Below, one piece after another: positions 53,281 through 62,466 of a stretch of DNA of 64,000 nucleotides. Both the position numbers and the translations under genes were made by a program. Every line of letters starts with the position of its first letter. The first letter of the stretch is position 1. The notes under the pieces were generated by a model, which worked only from the letters and a program-made list of their open reading frames with translations, was not told where the DNA came from and searched no databases. The DNA comes from Flavobacterium ovatum (GTDB lineage Bacteria; Bacteroidota; Bacteroidia; Flavobacteriales; Flavobacteriaceae), in the NCBI RefSeq assembly GCF_040703125.1, contig NZ_CP160035.1, forward strand, positions 1,922,001-1,986,000. The letters are read 5' to 3'.

Positions 53281-53572
53281 AATTAAAAGTTTGGTCCGCA
53301 AAGATTCGCAAAGAGAAACCACAGTGGTTCGCAAAGTTTTTCTACACAGTTTGCCATTCCGTAGGAATCTCTAGCGAGTGTTTTTTTAAACAGTGATTAG
53401 AAGAATTAAAGAAATCTAAAAAAAAATCTATGTTAATCTGTGTAATCTGTGTTTACTTTTTTTGACACTGATTTGGGAAATTTAGAAATAAATTTGTGCC
53501 AATTCGTGTTTGTTTTCAATCCACAAAAGTTCAAAAATAATCTGTGTTAATCTGTAAAAATTGTGTTTGTTT
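53281..53572. repeat. Degenerate intergenic words (AATCTGTG / CCAATTCGTG type)
   Basis: This 337-base gap between the pepT start and the DUF1003 stop contains no gene. AAAGATTCGCAAAGAG, TTAATCTGTGTAATCTGTG, GTGCCAATTCGTG and TTAATCTGTAAAAATTGTG recur in the gaps at 29258 and 45880. The words form imperfect inverted pairs rather than one clean hairpin. Confidence 0.6.
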
Positions 53573-53980
53573 TTATTTCATCTGCTCCAAAAGTCTAATA
53601 ATCTTATCTAGTTTTTCGATTTCGATGGAGTTTAATTTTGCGGCAAGCGCTTCAATTTCGAGTTTGGCTTCTTTGTTGGTGTTGTAATCGTCTTGTGCTT
53701 GCACGCGGTCTCTTTCGCTTTGACGGTTTTGAGCCATCATAATAATCGGAGCGGCATAAGCAGCTTGAGTAGAAAATAAAAGATTGAGTAGAATAAAAGG
53801 ATAAGCATCCCAATGTTTGAAATAAGCAACCATGTTCAGGCCCATCCAAATGATTACAAAGACAGTTTGAATAATGATAAACCGCCAAGACCCCATTCCT
53901 TTCGCTACTTTGTCAGCAATTAGGCTACCAAATCCAAGGCTTTCACGATGTCTTTGATGCCAGTTTTTATTGAAATTCAT
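53573..53980 (-). CDS. DUF1003 domain-containing protein
   Basis: The 135-residue protein has two membrane helices (about 34-85, WRFIIIQTVFVIIWMGLNMV and PFILLNLLFSTQAAYAAPIIMM) separated by a short acidic-polar turn, then a DRVQAQDDY motif and a coiled-coil tail. That is the DUF1003 layout. Its function is unknown. It lies between pepT and pyrD on the minus strand. Confidence 0.9.
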   Translation of the reverse strand: MNFNKNWHQRHRESLGFGSLIADKVAKGMGSWRFIIIQTVFVIIWMGLNMVAYFKHWDAYPFILLNLLFSTQAAYAAPIIMMAQNRQSERDRVQAQDDYNTNKEAKLEIEALAAKLNSIEIEKLDKIIRLLEQMK

Positions 53981-54119
53981 AAGTGTTGTTTTTTATTTAA
54001 AAGTACCGAAACTTTCGGTTTTTATGGACGTTTGTATCTTAAACTTTCAGTGGAAATTTAAAGAAAAGAAAGGTTTTAAAAATTGTTCTTAACTATTTCT
54101 TTTTCGGCTAGATAGTACT

Positions 54120-54127
54120 ATTTTTGC
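54120..54127 (+). promoter_or_regulatory. -7 box TATTTTTG upstream of pyrD
   Basis: TATTTTTG fits TAnnTTTG and is 19 bases before the pyrD ATG. A -33 element is not clear. Confidence 0.5.
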
Positions 54128-54146
54128 AGGAATTAAAAAAACATCC

Positions 54147-55169
54147 ATGTACAAGTTATTACTACGTCCCTTATTTTTTTGTTTTGACCCAGAAGAGGTT
54201 CATTATTTTACTTTTTCATTAGTGCGTTTCACTTCCAAAATTCCAGGTTTTAGTGCTTTGTACAAAGCCTTGTTTTTGGTAAATGACAAACGATTAGAAA
54301 CAGAAGTTTTTGGTTTGAAATTCAAGAATCCAGTAGGATTAGCCGCTGGTTTTGATAAGGATGCGAAGTTGTACAAAGAATTATCCAATTTTGGATTTGG
54401 TTTTATTGAAATAGGAACGTTGACACCAGTTGGACAAGAGGGAAATCCTAAAAAACGTTTATTTCGATTAAAAGAAGATTCGGCTATTATTAACCGAATG
54501 GGGTTTAATAACGGTGGGGTTCAAGAAGCGGTTGAACGATTGAAATCCAATAACGGAGTTTTGATTGGTGGTAACATCGGTAAAAATAAATTAACACCTA
54601 ATGAAGAAGCAACATCAGATTATGAAATCTGTTTTGATGCACTTTACGATTATGTAGACTATTTTGTAGTGAATGTAAGTTCGCCAAATACTCCAAATTT
54701 ACGTGCGTTACAGGACAAAGAACCGTTGACACAATTATTACAAACGCTTCAAAATAAGAATGTGGCAAAGCCAAAGCAAAAGCCAATTCTACTAAAAATT
54801 GCGCCCGATTTAACGGACGAGCAATTGTTAGATATTATTGATATTATCAAAGAAACCAAAATTGCGGGTGTCATTGCAACCAACACCACTATTTCACGTG
54901 ATGGTTTAGAATCCGAGAATAAAGCCGAAATGGGGGGATTGTCTGGAAAACCATTGACGAAACGTTCGACAGAAGTGATTCGATTTTTATCTCAAAAAAG
55001 TAATAAAGCTTTCCCAATCATTGGAGTAGGCGGTATCCATACTGCCGAAGATGCAATTGAGAAATTAGATGCAGGAGCGAGTTTAGTACAGTTATACACT
55101 GGTTTTATTTATGAAGGACCCGCTTTGGTAAAAGCAATCAACAAAAAGATATTGGCTAGAAAGAATTAA
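54147..55169 (+). CDS. pyrD: Dihydroorotate dehydrogenase, quinone-dependent
   Basis: PyrD oxidises dihydroorotate to orotate, passing electrons to membrane quinone. The 340-residue length and the N-terminal extension ([18 protein letters not shown]) fit class 2. Seen: [52 protein letters not shown] with the catalytic Ser, and the FMN-binding [11 protein letters not shown] near residue 295. Its gene is single with its own promoter. Confidence 0.95.
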   Translation: MYKLLLRPLFFCFDPEEVHYFTFSLVRFTSKIPGFSALYKALFLVNDKRLETEVFGLKFKNPVGLAAGFDKDAKLYKELSNFGFGFIEIGTLTPVGQEGNPKKRLFRLKEDSAIINRMGFNNGGVQEAVERLKSNNGVLIGGNIGKNKLTPNEEATSDYEICFDALYDYVDYFVVNVSSPNTPNLRALQDKEPLTQLLQTLQNKNVAKPKQKPILLKIAPDLTDEQLLDIIDIIKETKIAGVIATNTTISRDGLESENKAEMGGLSGKPLTKRSTEVIRFLSQKSNKAFPIIGVGGIHTAEDAIEKLDAGASLVQLYTGFIYEGPALVKAINKKILARKN

Positions 55170-55263
55170 TATTTCTATGTTTGTAGATTGTCTTCAACAA
55201 GCTCAGACAGATGTTTGATAATAAATAAGGCGCAATGAAATTTTCGTTGTGCCTTATTTATTT

Positions 55264-56217
55264 CTACGCCTCTTTCCATAATTTTTGAACGGTATTTAGG
55301 TCTTTTTTCATTGCGCCAAAAACTACTTTTTTATCTACTGTGATGGTTTTATTGCCTTTTTCGGCACCACCTAAGTCGTATTCTAGGTGTAAAGAAACAG
55401 GTGGTTTTAGACCGTACTTCTTCAATAGTTTAAAATAAGAGGTAAAATCAACCATTCCTTCTCCAATAGGAGTATCGGTCGCTTCCCATTTTCCGTTTAT
55501 TTTCATCCATTTGAAATCTTTTAAAACAATAGTTTTAATTTGCGAATGTAAGAGTTGCAGTCCATTCACCCATGAATAACCTCCTTCAGCCGTTGCATGC
55601 CGTATATCGTATTGCGTGCCAAAATAGTTTGGATTAGCCGTTTTTAAAACAGCTTCAATCTCCCAAAAAGAAGCGCCAACAGTTGTTCCAGCATGATTTT
55701 GATAACAGCCTACAATATCAAACTGCTTGTTTAATTCGCTTAGTTTTTTAATTTCTTTTTGGTATAGAAGCAAATCATTTTGCATCGAAATGTTTTCTGT
55801 GTACTTGAACCAATCCGTTCTATAAAATCCAATGTTTTCTATAGCTGCTGCCTTGATAATAGCAACGTCCAAAGGATTGTTGACACTTGAAATTGCAGTC
55901 GTGATCATGCTACAATTTGAACCTGCTTTTTTAATATCACGAATCGCTTTGGGTAAATCAGTTTGAACCGATAAAGGATCCACATGACCTTTTGGGCGAA
56001 CGGTTAAATCCAAACCAGCAAATCCTATTTCAGCTGCTGCTTCCCCTGCCTGGTAATAATTTAAAAATTGTAAATGTTTTGAAAAAACATTTACAGATAA
56101 GCTGTCCATATCAGTTTCTGCCGCTTGAAATAAAGGAAACGGAAAATCAATAAAAGGAATTGCCGTCATTCCTATTGCTGATTTTTTTATAAATTCTCTG
56201 CGATTCGTTGGAGTCAT
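55264..56217 (-). CDS. Sugar phosphate isomerase/epimerase family protein, secreted
   Basis: The 317-residue protein (ATG 56217, giving a signal with twin arginine NRREFIKKSAIGMTAIPF) is a TIM-barrel AP_endonuc_2-like member. The in-frame ATG at 56247 would hide this signal. Seen: FAGLDLTVRPKGHVDP near residue 65 and acidic metal-site residues, with SLHLEYDLGG near residue 280. Substrate unknown. The Tat-like signal suggests folding with cofactor before export. Confidence 0.85.
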   Translation of the reverse strand: MTPTNRREFIKKSAIGMTAIPFIDFPFPLFQAAETDMDSLSVNVFSKHLQFLNYYQAGEAAAEIGFAGLDLTVRPKGHVDPLSVQTDLPKAIRDIKKAGSNCSMITTAISSVNNPLDVAIIKAAAIENIGFYRTDWFKYTENISMQNDLLLYQKEIKKLSELNKQFDIVGCYQNHAGTTVGASFWEIEAVLKTANPNYFGTQYDIRHATAEGGYSWVNGLQLLHSQIKTIVLKDFKWMKINGKWEATDTPIGEGMVDFTSYFKLLKKYGLKPPVSLHLEYDLGGAEKGNKTITVDKKVVFGAMKKDLNTVQKLWKEA

Positions 56218-56383
56218 GATAAAGGGCTTTTTGAATTGGTTAACCAAAAATAATGAAAATTATTGTAATTCTATAAAGTCATGAATAAGCATTTCTTAAA
56301 TTTTCAAAATAATAGAAATGTTTTCAAGCTTACTTTTTAAATTATACGGATATTTGTATTCTTTTATTTTTTAAAGCACATTC

Positions 56384-57298
56384 ATGTTCAATATCATTCT
56401 CATTTTTGGTTGTTTACTATTAGGTATCATTCTGCAAAACATCAAAAAATTCCCTGTTTTAGAAGCTTATAAAATACTTAATAAAATAGTAGTAACTGTT
56501 TGTTTACCAGCTATTGTATTGTATTATATTCCAAAATTAACTTGGAGTAACGAGTTGCTGTTTCCAATAGGTTCCGCTTGGATTTCCTTTATTGTGGCTT
56601 TTGGTCTGTTTTATTTTTTAGGAAAAAAGTGGGGATGGTCTAATAAGTTGATAGGATGTTTAGTACTTACAGCTGGTTTGGGAAACACGTCTTTTCTGGG
56701 GTATCCTATAATAAGTGCTTTATATGGCGAACAAGGGTTAAAGATGGCCATATTAGTAGATCAGCCAGGTACGGTTGTAGTACTTTCAACCTTGGGGATT
56801 TTTGTAGCGACTTATTTTTCAAAAGATAATTTGAAACCCATTCAAATGTTGGTTCGTGTTTTTAAGTTTCCACCCTTTGTCTTTTTCCTAATTGCGTGTT
56901 TGTTAAATGTTTTTTCGATAGAATTAAATGATAATTTTCAAACGGTATTCAAAGGATTAGGGAGTATTATGGCGCCCCTAGCATTGACATCCGTAGGGCT
57001 ACAATTGCGTTTTGAGAGTAAAAGTCAGCATTGGCGGTTTTTAGGTTTGGGACTCTTGTATAAGTTAATTTTGACTCCAACTTTAATATTTGTGCTTTAT
57101 GTTATAATTCTAAAACAAAAATCAGCCATGATAGATGTAGTGTTGATGGAAACGGCGATGGCTTCCAATATTACAGCCAGTATTTTGGCAACAAGTTACG
57201 GCTTGAAACCGCGGTTGGCGAGTATGATGGTAGGTTACGGAATCCCTATTTCCTTTATTACATTAATTTTTTGGTATTTTGTAGCTCAGTGGATATAA
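56384..57298 (+). CDS. AEC family transporter
   Basis: The 304-residue protein has about ten membrane helices arranged in two halves (NIILIFGCLLLGIILQ at the start, TAGLGNTSFLGYPIISALYG near residue 105, and TAMASNITASILATSYGL near residue 265). This is the AEC/MleP-like auxin-efflux-carrier family. Substrate unknown. The next gene is 94 bases away and on the same strand. Confidence 0.9.
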   Translation: MFNIILIFGCLLLGIILQNIKKFPVLEAYKILNKIVVTVCLPAIVLYYIPKLTWSNELLFPIGSAWISFIVAFGLFYFLGKKWGWSNKLIGCLVLTAGLGNTSFLGYPIISALYGEQGLKMAILVDQPGTVVVLSTLGIFVATYFSKDNLKPIQMLVRVFKFPPFVFFLIACLLNVFSIELNDNFQTVFKGLGSIMAPLALTSVGLQLRFESKSQHWRFLGLGLLYKLILTPTLIFVLYVIILKQKSAMIDVVLMETAMASNITASILATSYGLKPRLASMMVGYGIPISFITLIFWYFVAQWI

Positions 57299-57392
57299 TT
57301 GTAATCCTTTTTAGTCTTTATTTATGATTTTAATCATAAGCCGTCTGCGTTTTTTTAACTAATTTTAAGGAAATTTAAAAATCAAAATTATC

Positions 57393-58031
57393 ATGGCAAC
57401 AATACGATTAGGAGATATAGCTCCAGATTTCACTGCAGAAACATCACAAGGAACAATAAAATTTCATGAATGGTTAGGGGATTCTTGGGGAGTACTTTTT
57501 TCTCATCCAGCAGATTTTACCCCTGTTTGTACGACCGAGTTAGGTACAGTAGCAAATTATTACCCTGAATTTCAAAAAAGAAACACGAAAGTTTTAGCAC
57601 TTAGCGTGGACGGAGTTGAGTCACACCTAAAATGGATCAAAGATATCGAGGAAACACAAAACGTGACCTTACAATACCCAATTATAGCCGACGAAGATAG
57701 AGCTGTGTCCACACTTTATGATATGATTCACCCTAATGCAAACGAAACCTTTACGGTTCGTTCCGTGTTTATCATTGGATCAGACAAAAAAGTTAAACTA
57801 ACCTTAACTTATCCAGCTTCAACGGGTAGAAATTTTGACGAATTATTACGTGTGATCGATAGTTTACAATTGACGGCAAACTATAGTGTAGCTACACCAG
57901 CGAACTGGAAAGACGGTCAAGATGTAGTGATTTCGCCAGCCATCAAGGACGAAGATATTCCTGCTAAATTCCCAAAAGGATTTACCAAAATAAAATACTA
58001 TTTAAGAATGACACCACAGCCTAATAAGTAA
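57393..58031 (+). CDS. Peroxiredoxin (Prx6 type, 1-Cys)
   Basis: The 212-residue protein has the peroxidatic site SHPADFTPVCTTELG (Cys46), and the Prx6 features DEDRAVSTLYDMIHPN (about 111-126) and a long C-terminal domain ending KIKYYLRMTPQ. No second conserved Cys is seen. It reduces peroxides in the cytoplasm. A strong terminator follows. Confidence 0.93.
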   Translation: MATIRLGDIAPDFTAETSQGTIKFHEWLGDSWGVLFSHPADFTPVCTTELGTVANYYPEFQKRNTKVLALSVDGVESHLKWIKDIEETQNVTLQYPIIADEDRAVSTLYDMIHPNANETFTVRSVFIIGSDKKVKLTLTYPASTGRNFDELLRVIDSLQLTANYSVATPANWKDGQDVVISPAIKDEDIPAKFPKGFTKIKYYLRMTPQPNK

Positions 58032-58050
58032 GGTTGTTCATATAACAAAA

Positions 58051-58085
58051 AAGGGAATTCAATAAGTATTGAATTCCCTTTTTTT
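58051..58085 (+). terminator. Intrinsic terminator of the peroxiredoxin gene
   Basis: AAGGGAATTCAAT (58051-58063) pairs with ATTGAATTCCCTT (58068-58080), followed by six or seven T residues. The pairing is perfect. Confidence 0.9.
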
Positions 58086-58094
58086 ATGTCTTTT

Positions 58095-58193
58095 GGGCAT
58101 GCCCCTCCGAAAAAATCGGGTCGGGCTCTACGCTATATCTTTATGGCTTTTGAAAAAAAAAGCCATAAAGGATGCCGCTTCTATCCCTCATGC
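58095..58193 (+). repeat. Two-hairpin intergenic element, copy 3
   Basis: It begins GGGCATGCC and ends CCTCATGC. The first hairpin includes CTCCGAAAAAATCGG and the linker GGGCTCTACGCTATATC. The second stem is CTTTATGGCTTTT with AAAAAGCCATAAAG. It then has GGATGCCGCTTCTATCC. The terminal arms read GCATG/CATGC, where the copies at 3811 and 49660 have GCGTG/CACGC, so both sides of the pairing changed together. It lies between the convergent peroxiredoxin and response regulator genes. Confidence 0.88.
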
Positions 58194-58319
58194 AGTAGGT
58201 TGGTTACGAGGTGATTTTGGATAAGATGTAGTTTTTTGGATTTATCTAAACTAAGAAGATTCAGTGAAAATTATGTAGTCACTATATATTCTTAGATTTA
58301 ATTTAAGTATACCAATAAT

Positions 58320-58763
58320 TTACTTTATTAGAAGAAAATTATTGGTGTCGATTTTTATATTTTTCCAGTCAATTTCTATTACGTCTTGAATCATTCTTGT
58401 CAAATCATGAAAGTTATAGGGTTTGACAGCATAAAAATTAGCTCCAAGGCTGATGCTCATATCTATGTCTGATTTATTAGAACTAGTAGAATAGATGATT
58501 ACGGGAAATTGATTAATACTAGGTTCATTACGAATTTCTTCCAAAAACTGAAATCCAGATTTTCTAGGCATATTTAGATCTAAAAAAACAACTCCGTTGT
58601 TGTGCTTATTTTCTTTAATGCTTTGCAACAAATTCTCTCCATTTTTATGAATATGAAGTTGTATTGAATCATTAGAGTTATTAGTTATACTATCTACAGC
58701 ATCATTAAATAGCATTAAATCATCGTCATCATCATCAGCATAAAAGATATTGAGATCACTCAT
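58320..58763 (-). CDS. Single-domain response regulator
   Basis: The 147-residue receiver domain has the acidic pocket (a run of six Asp at residues 10-15), phosphoacceptor Asp62 (VVFLDLNMPRKSG), Ser/Thr in VIIYSTSS and Lys114 (AVKPYNF). There is no output domain. It belongs to the Rcp1-like group of stand-alone receivers, which usually pass phosphate in phytochrome- or chemosensory-like systems. No kinase gene is near. It lies 90 bases behind the AraC gene on the same strand. Confidence 0.92.
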   Translation of the reverse strand: MSDLNIFYADDDDDDLMLFNDAVDSITNNSNDSIQLHIHKNGENLLQSIKENKHNNGVVFLDLNMPRKSGFQFLEEIRNEPSINQFPVIIYSTSSNKSDIDMSISLGANFYAVKPYNFHDLTRMIQDVIEIDWKNIKIDTNNFLLIK

Positions 58764-58853
58764 TATAATAAATTTAGATCGTAAAATTATCTTTTTTTAT
58801 TTGACAAAATTTCATGTTTTTGAGTGTAATTTTATAAATTTTATTGTTTTTGG

Positions 58854-59426
58854 CTACTTTAAATCTTCATTAAGCTCCTGTATTGCTATTCTTCTTTTTT
58901 CTTTTAAATTTTTAAAATGTGTGGGGTTGAAGCCTGTGATTTTTTTAAATTGAGTTGAAAAAGCAGATAGGCTACTGAAATGTAGTTTAGTCGCGATTTC
59001 AGAGAAATTGGATTCTTCAAATAATATCATTTCTTTGGCTTTTTCCATTTTAATCAAATTTATGTAATTAATGATTGTAGTAGAGGTTACTTCAGAAAAA
59101 GCATTAGAGATGTAATTGTAGTCAAAGTCTAATTTACTGGTTAAGTATTCTGAGATGTTGACTTTTATATGTTTATCAGAATTGATGTACTCTTGACAGG
59201 AGTTTTTAATTTTTTCGATTAAGATTCCACCTTTACTCTCAATTATTTCAAGTCCTACTTTTTTTATTATGGAATTTAGTTTTTGCTTTTTTTCGGCACT
59301 TAGTTCCTCTTTTATAATAGCCTCTCCAAGTTCTACTTTTACAGGATGTAAATTCAACTCTTCTAGTGCATCAGTAACAAACACTTTGCAGCTTTCGCAA
59401 GCCATATTCTTGATATAAATTTTCAT
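58854..59426 (-). CDS. AraC-family regulator with an N-terminal HMA-like domain
   Basis: The 190-residue protein joins a short heavy-metal-associated-like domain (MKIYIKNMACESCKVFVTDALEEL with C10-x-x-C13, about residues 1-65) to an AraC/XylS HTH (about 80-185), with FSEIATKLHFSSLSAFSTQFKKITGFNPTHF as the second helix-turn-helix. The HMA part lacks some core residues of metal chaperones but the CxxC is intact. Copper or zinc sensing is an inference. The AraC half looks complete. Confidence 0.88.
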   Translation of the reverse strand: MKIYIKNMACESCKVFVTDALEELNLHPVKVELGEAIIKEELSAEKKQKLNSIIKKVGLEIIESKGGILIEKIKNSCQEYINSDKHIKVNISEYLTSKLDFDYNYISNAFSEVTSTTIINYINLIKMEKAKEMILFEESNFSEIATKLHFSSLSAFSTQFKKITGFNPTHFKNLKEKRRIAIQELNEDLK

Positions 59427-59676
59427 CTGGATGCTTTTTAATAAAATCTATTTTCTGATTTCACATTGTAAATATATAGTTTTTGGATAAAAAAAATCTA
59501 AATCTTTATACATTATAGAGGTATTTAAAACAGTTAAATTGCACAAATTAATTTATGAAAATAAAATACTACTTAAAATAATTAATGTTTTAAAAAATAT
59601 CAAAAGAGTTTTCTGCATTTTTTAGTTTTCTGTTTTATAAATTTCTTGTCAAGATAAAATTTCTTGTTTTACCTTC

Positions 59677-59826
59677 ATTCTGCCCAGGATAGAAACGGAA
59701 AGCCCGTAAGCAAGCGCACCCTTAAAAAACAAATCCCCAAACAGCGACCGTAGGAAGCTCGTCTTGGGGATTATGTTTTTTTGGGTGCGCTGTACGGACT
59801 TGTAGTGCATGAGCCTGAATTGGCAG
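59677..59826. repeat. Intergenic hairpin element with AGCGACCGTAGGAAGCTC core, copy 2
   Basis: The core (59743-59760) is identical to that at 5918-5935. The arms differ: AATCCCCA/TGGGGATT close to the core and GCGCACCC (59714-59721) with GGGTGCGC (59783-59790) outside. The outer scaffold ATTCTGCCCxxGATxGAA and TGTACxGACTT is shared with the copy at 5843. It lies in the 422-base gene-free gap before the Nudix gene. Confidence 0.82.
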
Positions 59827-59848
59827 CCTAATATTTATGGTACATTCT

Positions 59849-60430
59849 CTAAAAGCCTAAATTAATCTTAGCATATTGCAATAATAAAATGGTTTTAGCA
59901 TCCTTTATTTCACCAGTGACAATCATGTTGTAGGCTTTGTCAAACGACCATTCTAGGACTTCTATTTCTTCTTGCTCGTGTTCTAGTCCACCGCCTTCGC
60001 TTACCTTCATGTCGGTGTTATATTCGCCTACAAAAAGATGTAGAATTTCAGTTACAGCTCCTGGAGAAACGAAGGTTTCCATAACTTTTTGAACGTCAGT
60101 AATGCGGTAGCCAGTTTCCTCTTCAGTTTCGCGGATAATGCATTGTTCAGGATGGTCGGCATCTAGGAGTCCGGCGCAAACTTCGATCATCATTCCGCTT
60201 GGGTTTCCGTTTAAATAGGAGGGAAGCCTGAACTGTCGGGTTAAGATGATGGTTTTTTGTTCTTTATTATAAAGTAAAATCCCTGCTCCATTGCCACGGT
60301 CATAGACTTCTCTTTTTTGGGTAACCCAATTTCCTTTTCTGTTAAGGTAGTCAAAGGTTACTTTGTTAAGAAGGTACCAGTTGTCTGATAGCAATTCGGT
60401 GTTTTGAATTTTTATATTTGGATTTTCCAT
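59849..60430 (-). CDS. Nudix hydrolase (NudK-like GDP-mannose hydrolase)
   Basis: A 193-residue protein with the Nudix region CAGLLDADHPEQCIIRETEEETGY (spread over residues about 83-107; the final RETEEETG is the catalytic metal site). The extended N-terminus with the KVTFDYLNRKGNW start and the late GGGLEHEQEEIEVLEW fit the NudK/GDP-mannose pyrophosphatase subgroup. It should hydrolyse a nucleotide sugar such as GDP-mannose. It ends before purA's terminator. Confidence 0.9.
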   Translation of the reverse strand: MENPNIKIQNTELLSDNWYLLNKVTFDYLNRKGNWVTQKREVYDRGNGAGILLYNKEQKTIILTRQFRLPSYLNGNPSGMMIEVCAGLLDADHPEQCIIRETEEETGYRITDVQKVMETFVSPGAVTEILHLFVGEYNTDMKVSEGGGLEHEQEEIEVLEWSFDKAYNMIVTGEIKDAKTILLLQYAKINLGF

Positions 60431-60450
60431 GGAAATAGTAGGGTAAAAAA

Positions 60451-60474
60451 AACGCTCTGAAATTTCAGAGCGTT
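60451..60474 (-). terminator. Intrinsic terminator of purA
   Basis: AACGCTCTGAAA and TTTCAGAGCGTT form a perfect 12-bp palindrome six bases after the purA stop. On the minus strand it is followed by eight T residues. Confidence 0.92.
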
Positions 60475-60479
60475 TGGTG

Positions 60480-61751
60480 TTATTTAATGATTGTTTGTTT
60501 TCTGTCTGGACCTACAGAGACAATCTTGATAGGCACTTCGACTTCTTTTTCAATGAAATCAATATATTCTTTTAACTCAACAGGCAACTCATCATAAGTT
60601 GTCATTCCAGTTAAATCTTGTTTCCATCCTTTGAACTCTTGGTAAACAGGAGTCACGTTTTCTGGCTCAATGTTGTATGGGAAGTGTTCAATATTTTGTC
60701 CTTTGTAGTTGTAAGAAGTACAAACTTTTAAAGTTTCAAAGCCTGAAAGTACATCCCCTTTCATCATCATTAATTGCGTTACTCCATTCACTTGAACAGC
60801 ATATTTCAAAGCTACGATGTCTAACCATCCGCAACGTCTTTGTCTTCCTGTAACAGATCCAAATTCGTTACCAACTTTGGCCATTGTAGAACCATCTTCG
60901 TCAAAAAGTTCTGTTGGGAAAGGTCCGCTACCTACACGAGTGGTGTATGCTTTGAAAATTCCATAAACCTCTTTGATTTTGTTTGGTGCAATACCTAAAC
61001 CTGTACAAGCTCCAGCAGCGGTAGTGTTAGAAGAAGTTACAAACGGATAAGTTCCGAAATCAACATCTAATAAAGAACCTTGCGCTCCTTCACATAGAAT
61101 TGATTTACCAGCTTTTTGAGCTTGGTACATGTATTCTTCACTATCAATAAAGTCTAGTTTTTTGATTTCTTCGATAGATTCAAAAAATTCAGCTTCCAAT
61201 TCTTCTAAGTTGTATTCTAATTCCACTCCGTAGAATGCAATCATTGCTTGGTGCTTATCAGCAAGTGCGCGGTATCTTTCTTTGAAATCTTCTAATTCGA
61301 TATCACCCACTCTAAGTCCGTTACGACCCGTTTTGTCCATATATGTTGGTCCAATTCCTTTAAGAGTAGAACCAATTTTAGCTTTTCCTTTTGAAGCTTC
61401 AGAAGCTGCATCTAGTAAACGGTGTGTAGGTAAGATTAAGTGTGCTTTTCTAGAAATAATTAATTTCTTTTTGATATCGATGTTGAATTTTGCTAATCCT
61501 TCGATTTCTTTTTGGAAAACAACTGGGTCAATTACGACTCCATTTCCAATCACATTTACCGCAGTTTTATGAAAAATTCCAGAAGGGATAGTTCTTAATA
61601 CGTGTTTTATACCGTCAAATTCTAAAGTGTGTCCTGCGTTTGGACCTCCTTGGAAACGGGCAATAATATCGTAATTTGAGGTAAGAACATCAACAATTTT
61701 TCCTTTTCCTTCATCTCCCCATTGTAATCCTAGTAATAAATCTACGGTCAT
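60480..61751 (-). CDS. purA: Adenylosuccinate synthetase
   Basis: PurA joins IMP and aspartate with GTP to adenylosuccinate, the first step to AMP. The 423-residue protein begins with the GTP loop GLQWGDEGKGKIVD (catalytic Asp13), and has NAGHT with the catalytic His, GIGPTYMDK, and GSGPFPTEL with a late TGRQRRCGWLD. All are present. It lies 84 bases behind the Fur gene on the same strand, and ends at its own terminator before the Nudix gene. Confidence 0.97.
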   Translation of the reverse strand: MTVDLLLGLQWGDEGKGKIVDVLTSNYDIIARFQGGPNAGHTLEFDGIKHVLRTIPSGIFHKTAVNVIGNGVVIDPVVFQKEIEGLAKFNIDIKKKLIISRKAHLILPTHRLLDAASEASKGKAKIGSTLKGIGPTYMDKTGRNGLRVGDIELEDFKERYRALADKHQAMIAFYGVELEYNLEELEAEFFESIEEIKKLDFIDSEEYMYQAQKAGKSILCEGAQGSLLDVDFGTYPFVTSSNTTAAGACTGLGIAPNKIKEVYGIFKAYTTRVGSGPFPTELFDEDGSTMAKVGNEFGSVTGRQRRCGWLDIVALKYAVQVNGVTQLMMMKGDVLSGFETLKVCTSYNYKGQNIEHFPYNIEPENVTPVYQEFKGWKQDLTGMTTYDELPVELKEYIDFIEKEVEVPIKIVSVGPDRKQTIIK

Positions 61752-61835
61752 TTTAATTTCTTTATTAAATCGTTAATCTGTTTTGGTAGTCAAACACAAT
61801 TAGGCTCGACATTTTATATAAACTAAATATTTCTT

Positions 61836-62348
61836 TTAATTGTTTTCTTCCTTCTTTTCGGAAACTTCATCAATTTCGGTTGCCTCTTCTATTTTTGGTT
61901 TTCTTTTGGCTCCGTAAAAGTACAAGGAATGATTGGTTATTTCAACATCAAATATGTCTTCAATGGTTTTTTTGATGATTTGAATTCTTGGATCGCAAAA
62001 TTCCACCACTTCACCGGTATCAGTCATGATCAAATGATCGTGTTGCTTATCGAAATAGGACTTCTCGTAATGTGCTTGGTTTTGGCCAAACTGGTGTTTG
62101 CGGACTAAAGCACAATCCAAAAGCAATTCAATCGTATTATATAAGGTAGCACGACTCACACGGTAGTTTTTGTTTTTCATTTTGATGTACAAATTTTCTA
62201 CATCAAAATGTTCTTCACTATCGTATATTTCCTGGAGAATAGCATAACGTTCTGGCGTTTTTCTATGTCCTTTTTTTTCAAGATACATTGTAAAAACATT
62301 TTTTACAATTTCTTGGTTTTTGTTGTTATCTGTGGAAATGAGTGTCAT
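61836..62348 (-). CDS. Fur family transcriptional regulator
   Basis: A 170-residue Fur protein. ATG at 62348 is chosen because the -7 box TATCTTTG lies at 62362-62355; the open frame's TTG at 62357 is part of the promoter. The winged helix has [15 protein letters not shown] and [15 protein letters not shown]. The dimer domain has [20 protein letters not shown] where most Fur proteins have CxxC; the two Cys are replaced here, so a structural zinc site is missing. Metal or peroxide specificity cannot be told. The last 25 residues are acidic. Confidence 0.9.
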   Translation of the reverse strand: MTLISTDNNKNQEIVKNVFTMYLEKKGHRKTPERYAILQEIYDSEEHFDVENLYIKMKNKNYRVSRATLYNTIELLLDCALVRKHQFGQNQAHYEKSYFDKQHDHLIMTDTGEVVEFCDPRIQIIKKTIEDIFDVEITNHSLYFYGAKRKPKIEEATEIDEVSEKKEENN

Positions 62349-62354
62349 ATTCGG

Positions 62355-62362
62355 CAAAGATA
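62355..62362 (-). promoter_or_regulatory. -7 box TATCTTTG of the Fur-family gene
   Basis: On the minus strand TATCTTTG lies seven bases upstream of the chosen ATG. The transcript would have an extremely short leader or none. Confidence 0.6.
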
Positions 62363-62466
62363 AATTATTATTTTAATACTTAGTTAGGATTGAATTTAAT
62401 TTTGCTAAAATTGAAAAAATAGATTCCAATTGAAACGGGATTAAATATTTAAAACTAATCTGTTTT

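Noticed and set aside
53236..53334. Earlier start of pepT
   Set aside because: The added residues are basic and derived from repeat sequence; [12 protein letters not shown] is the family start.
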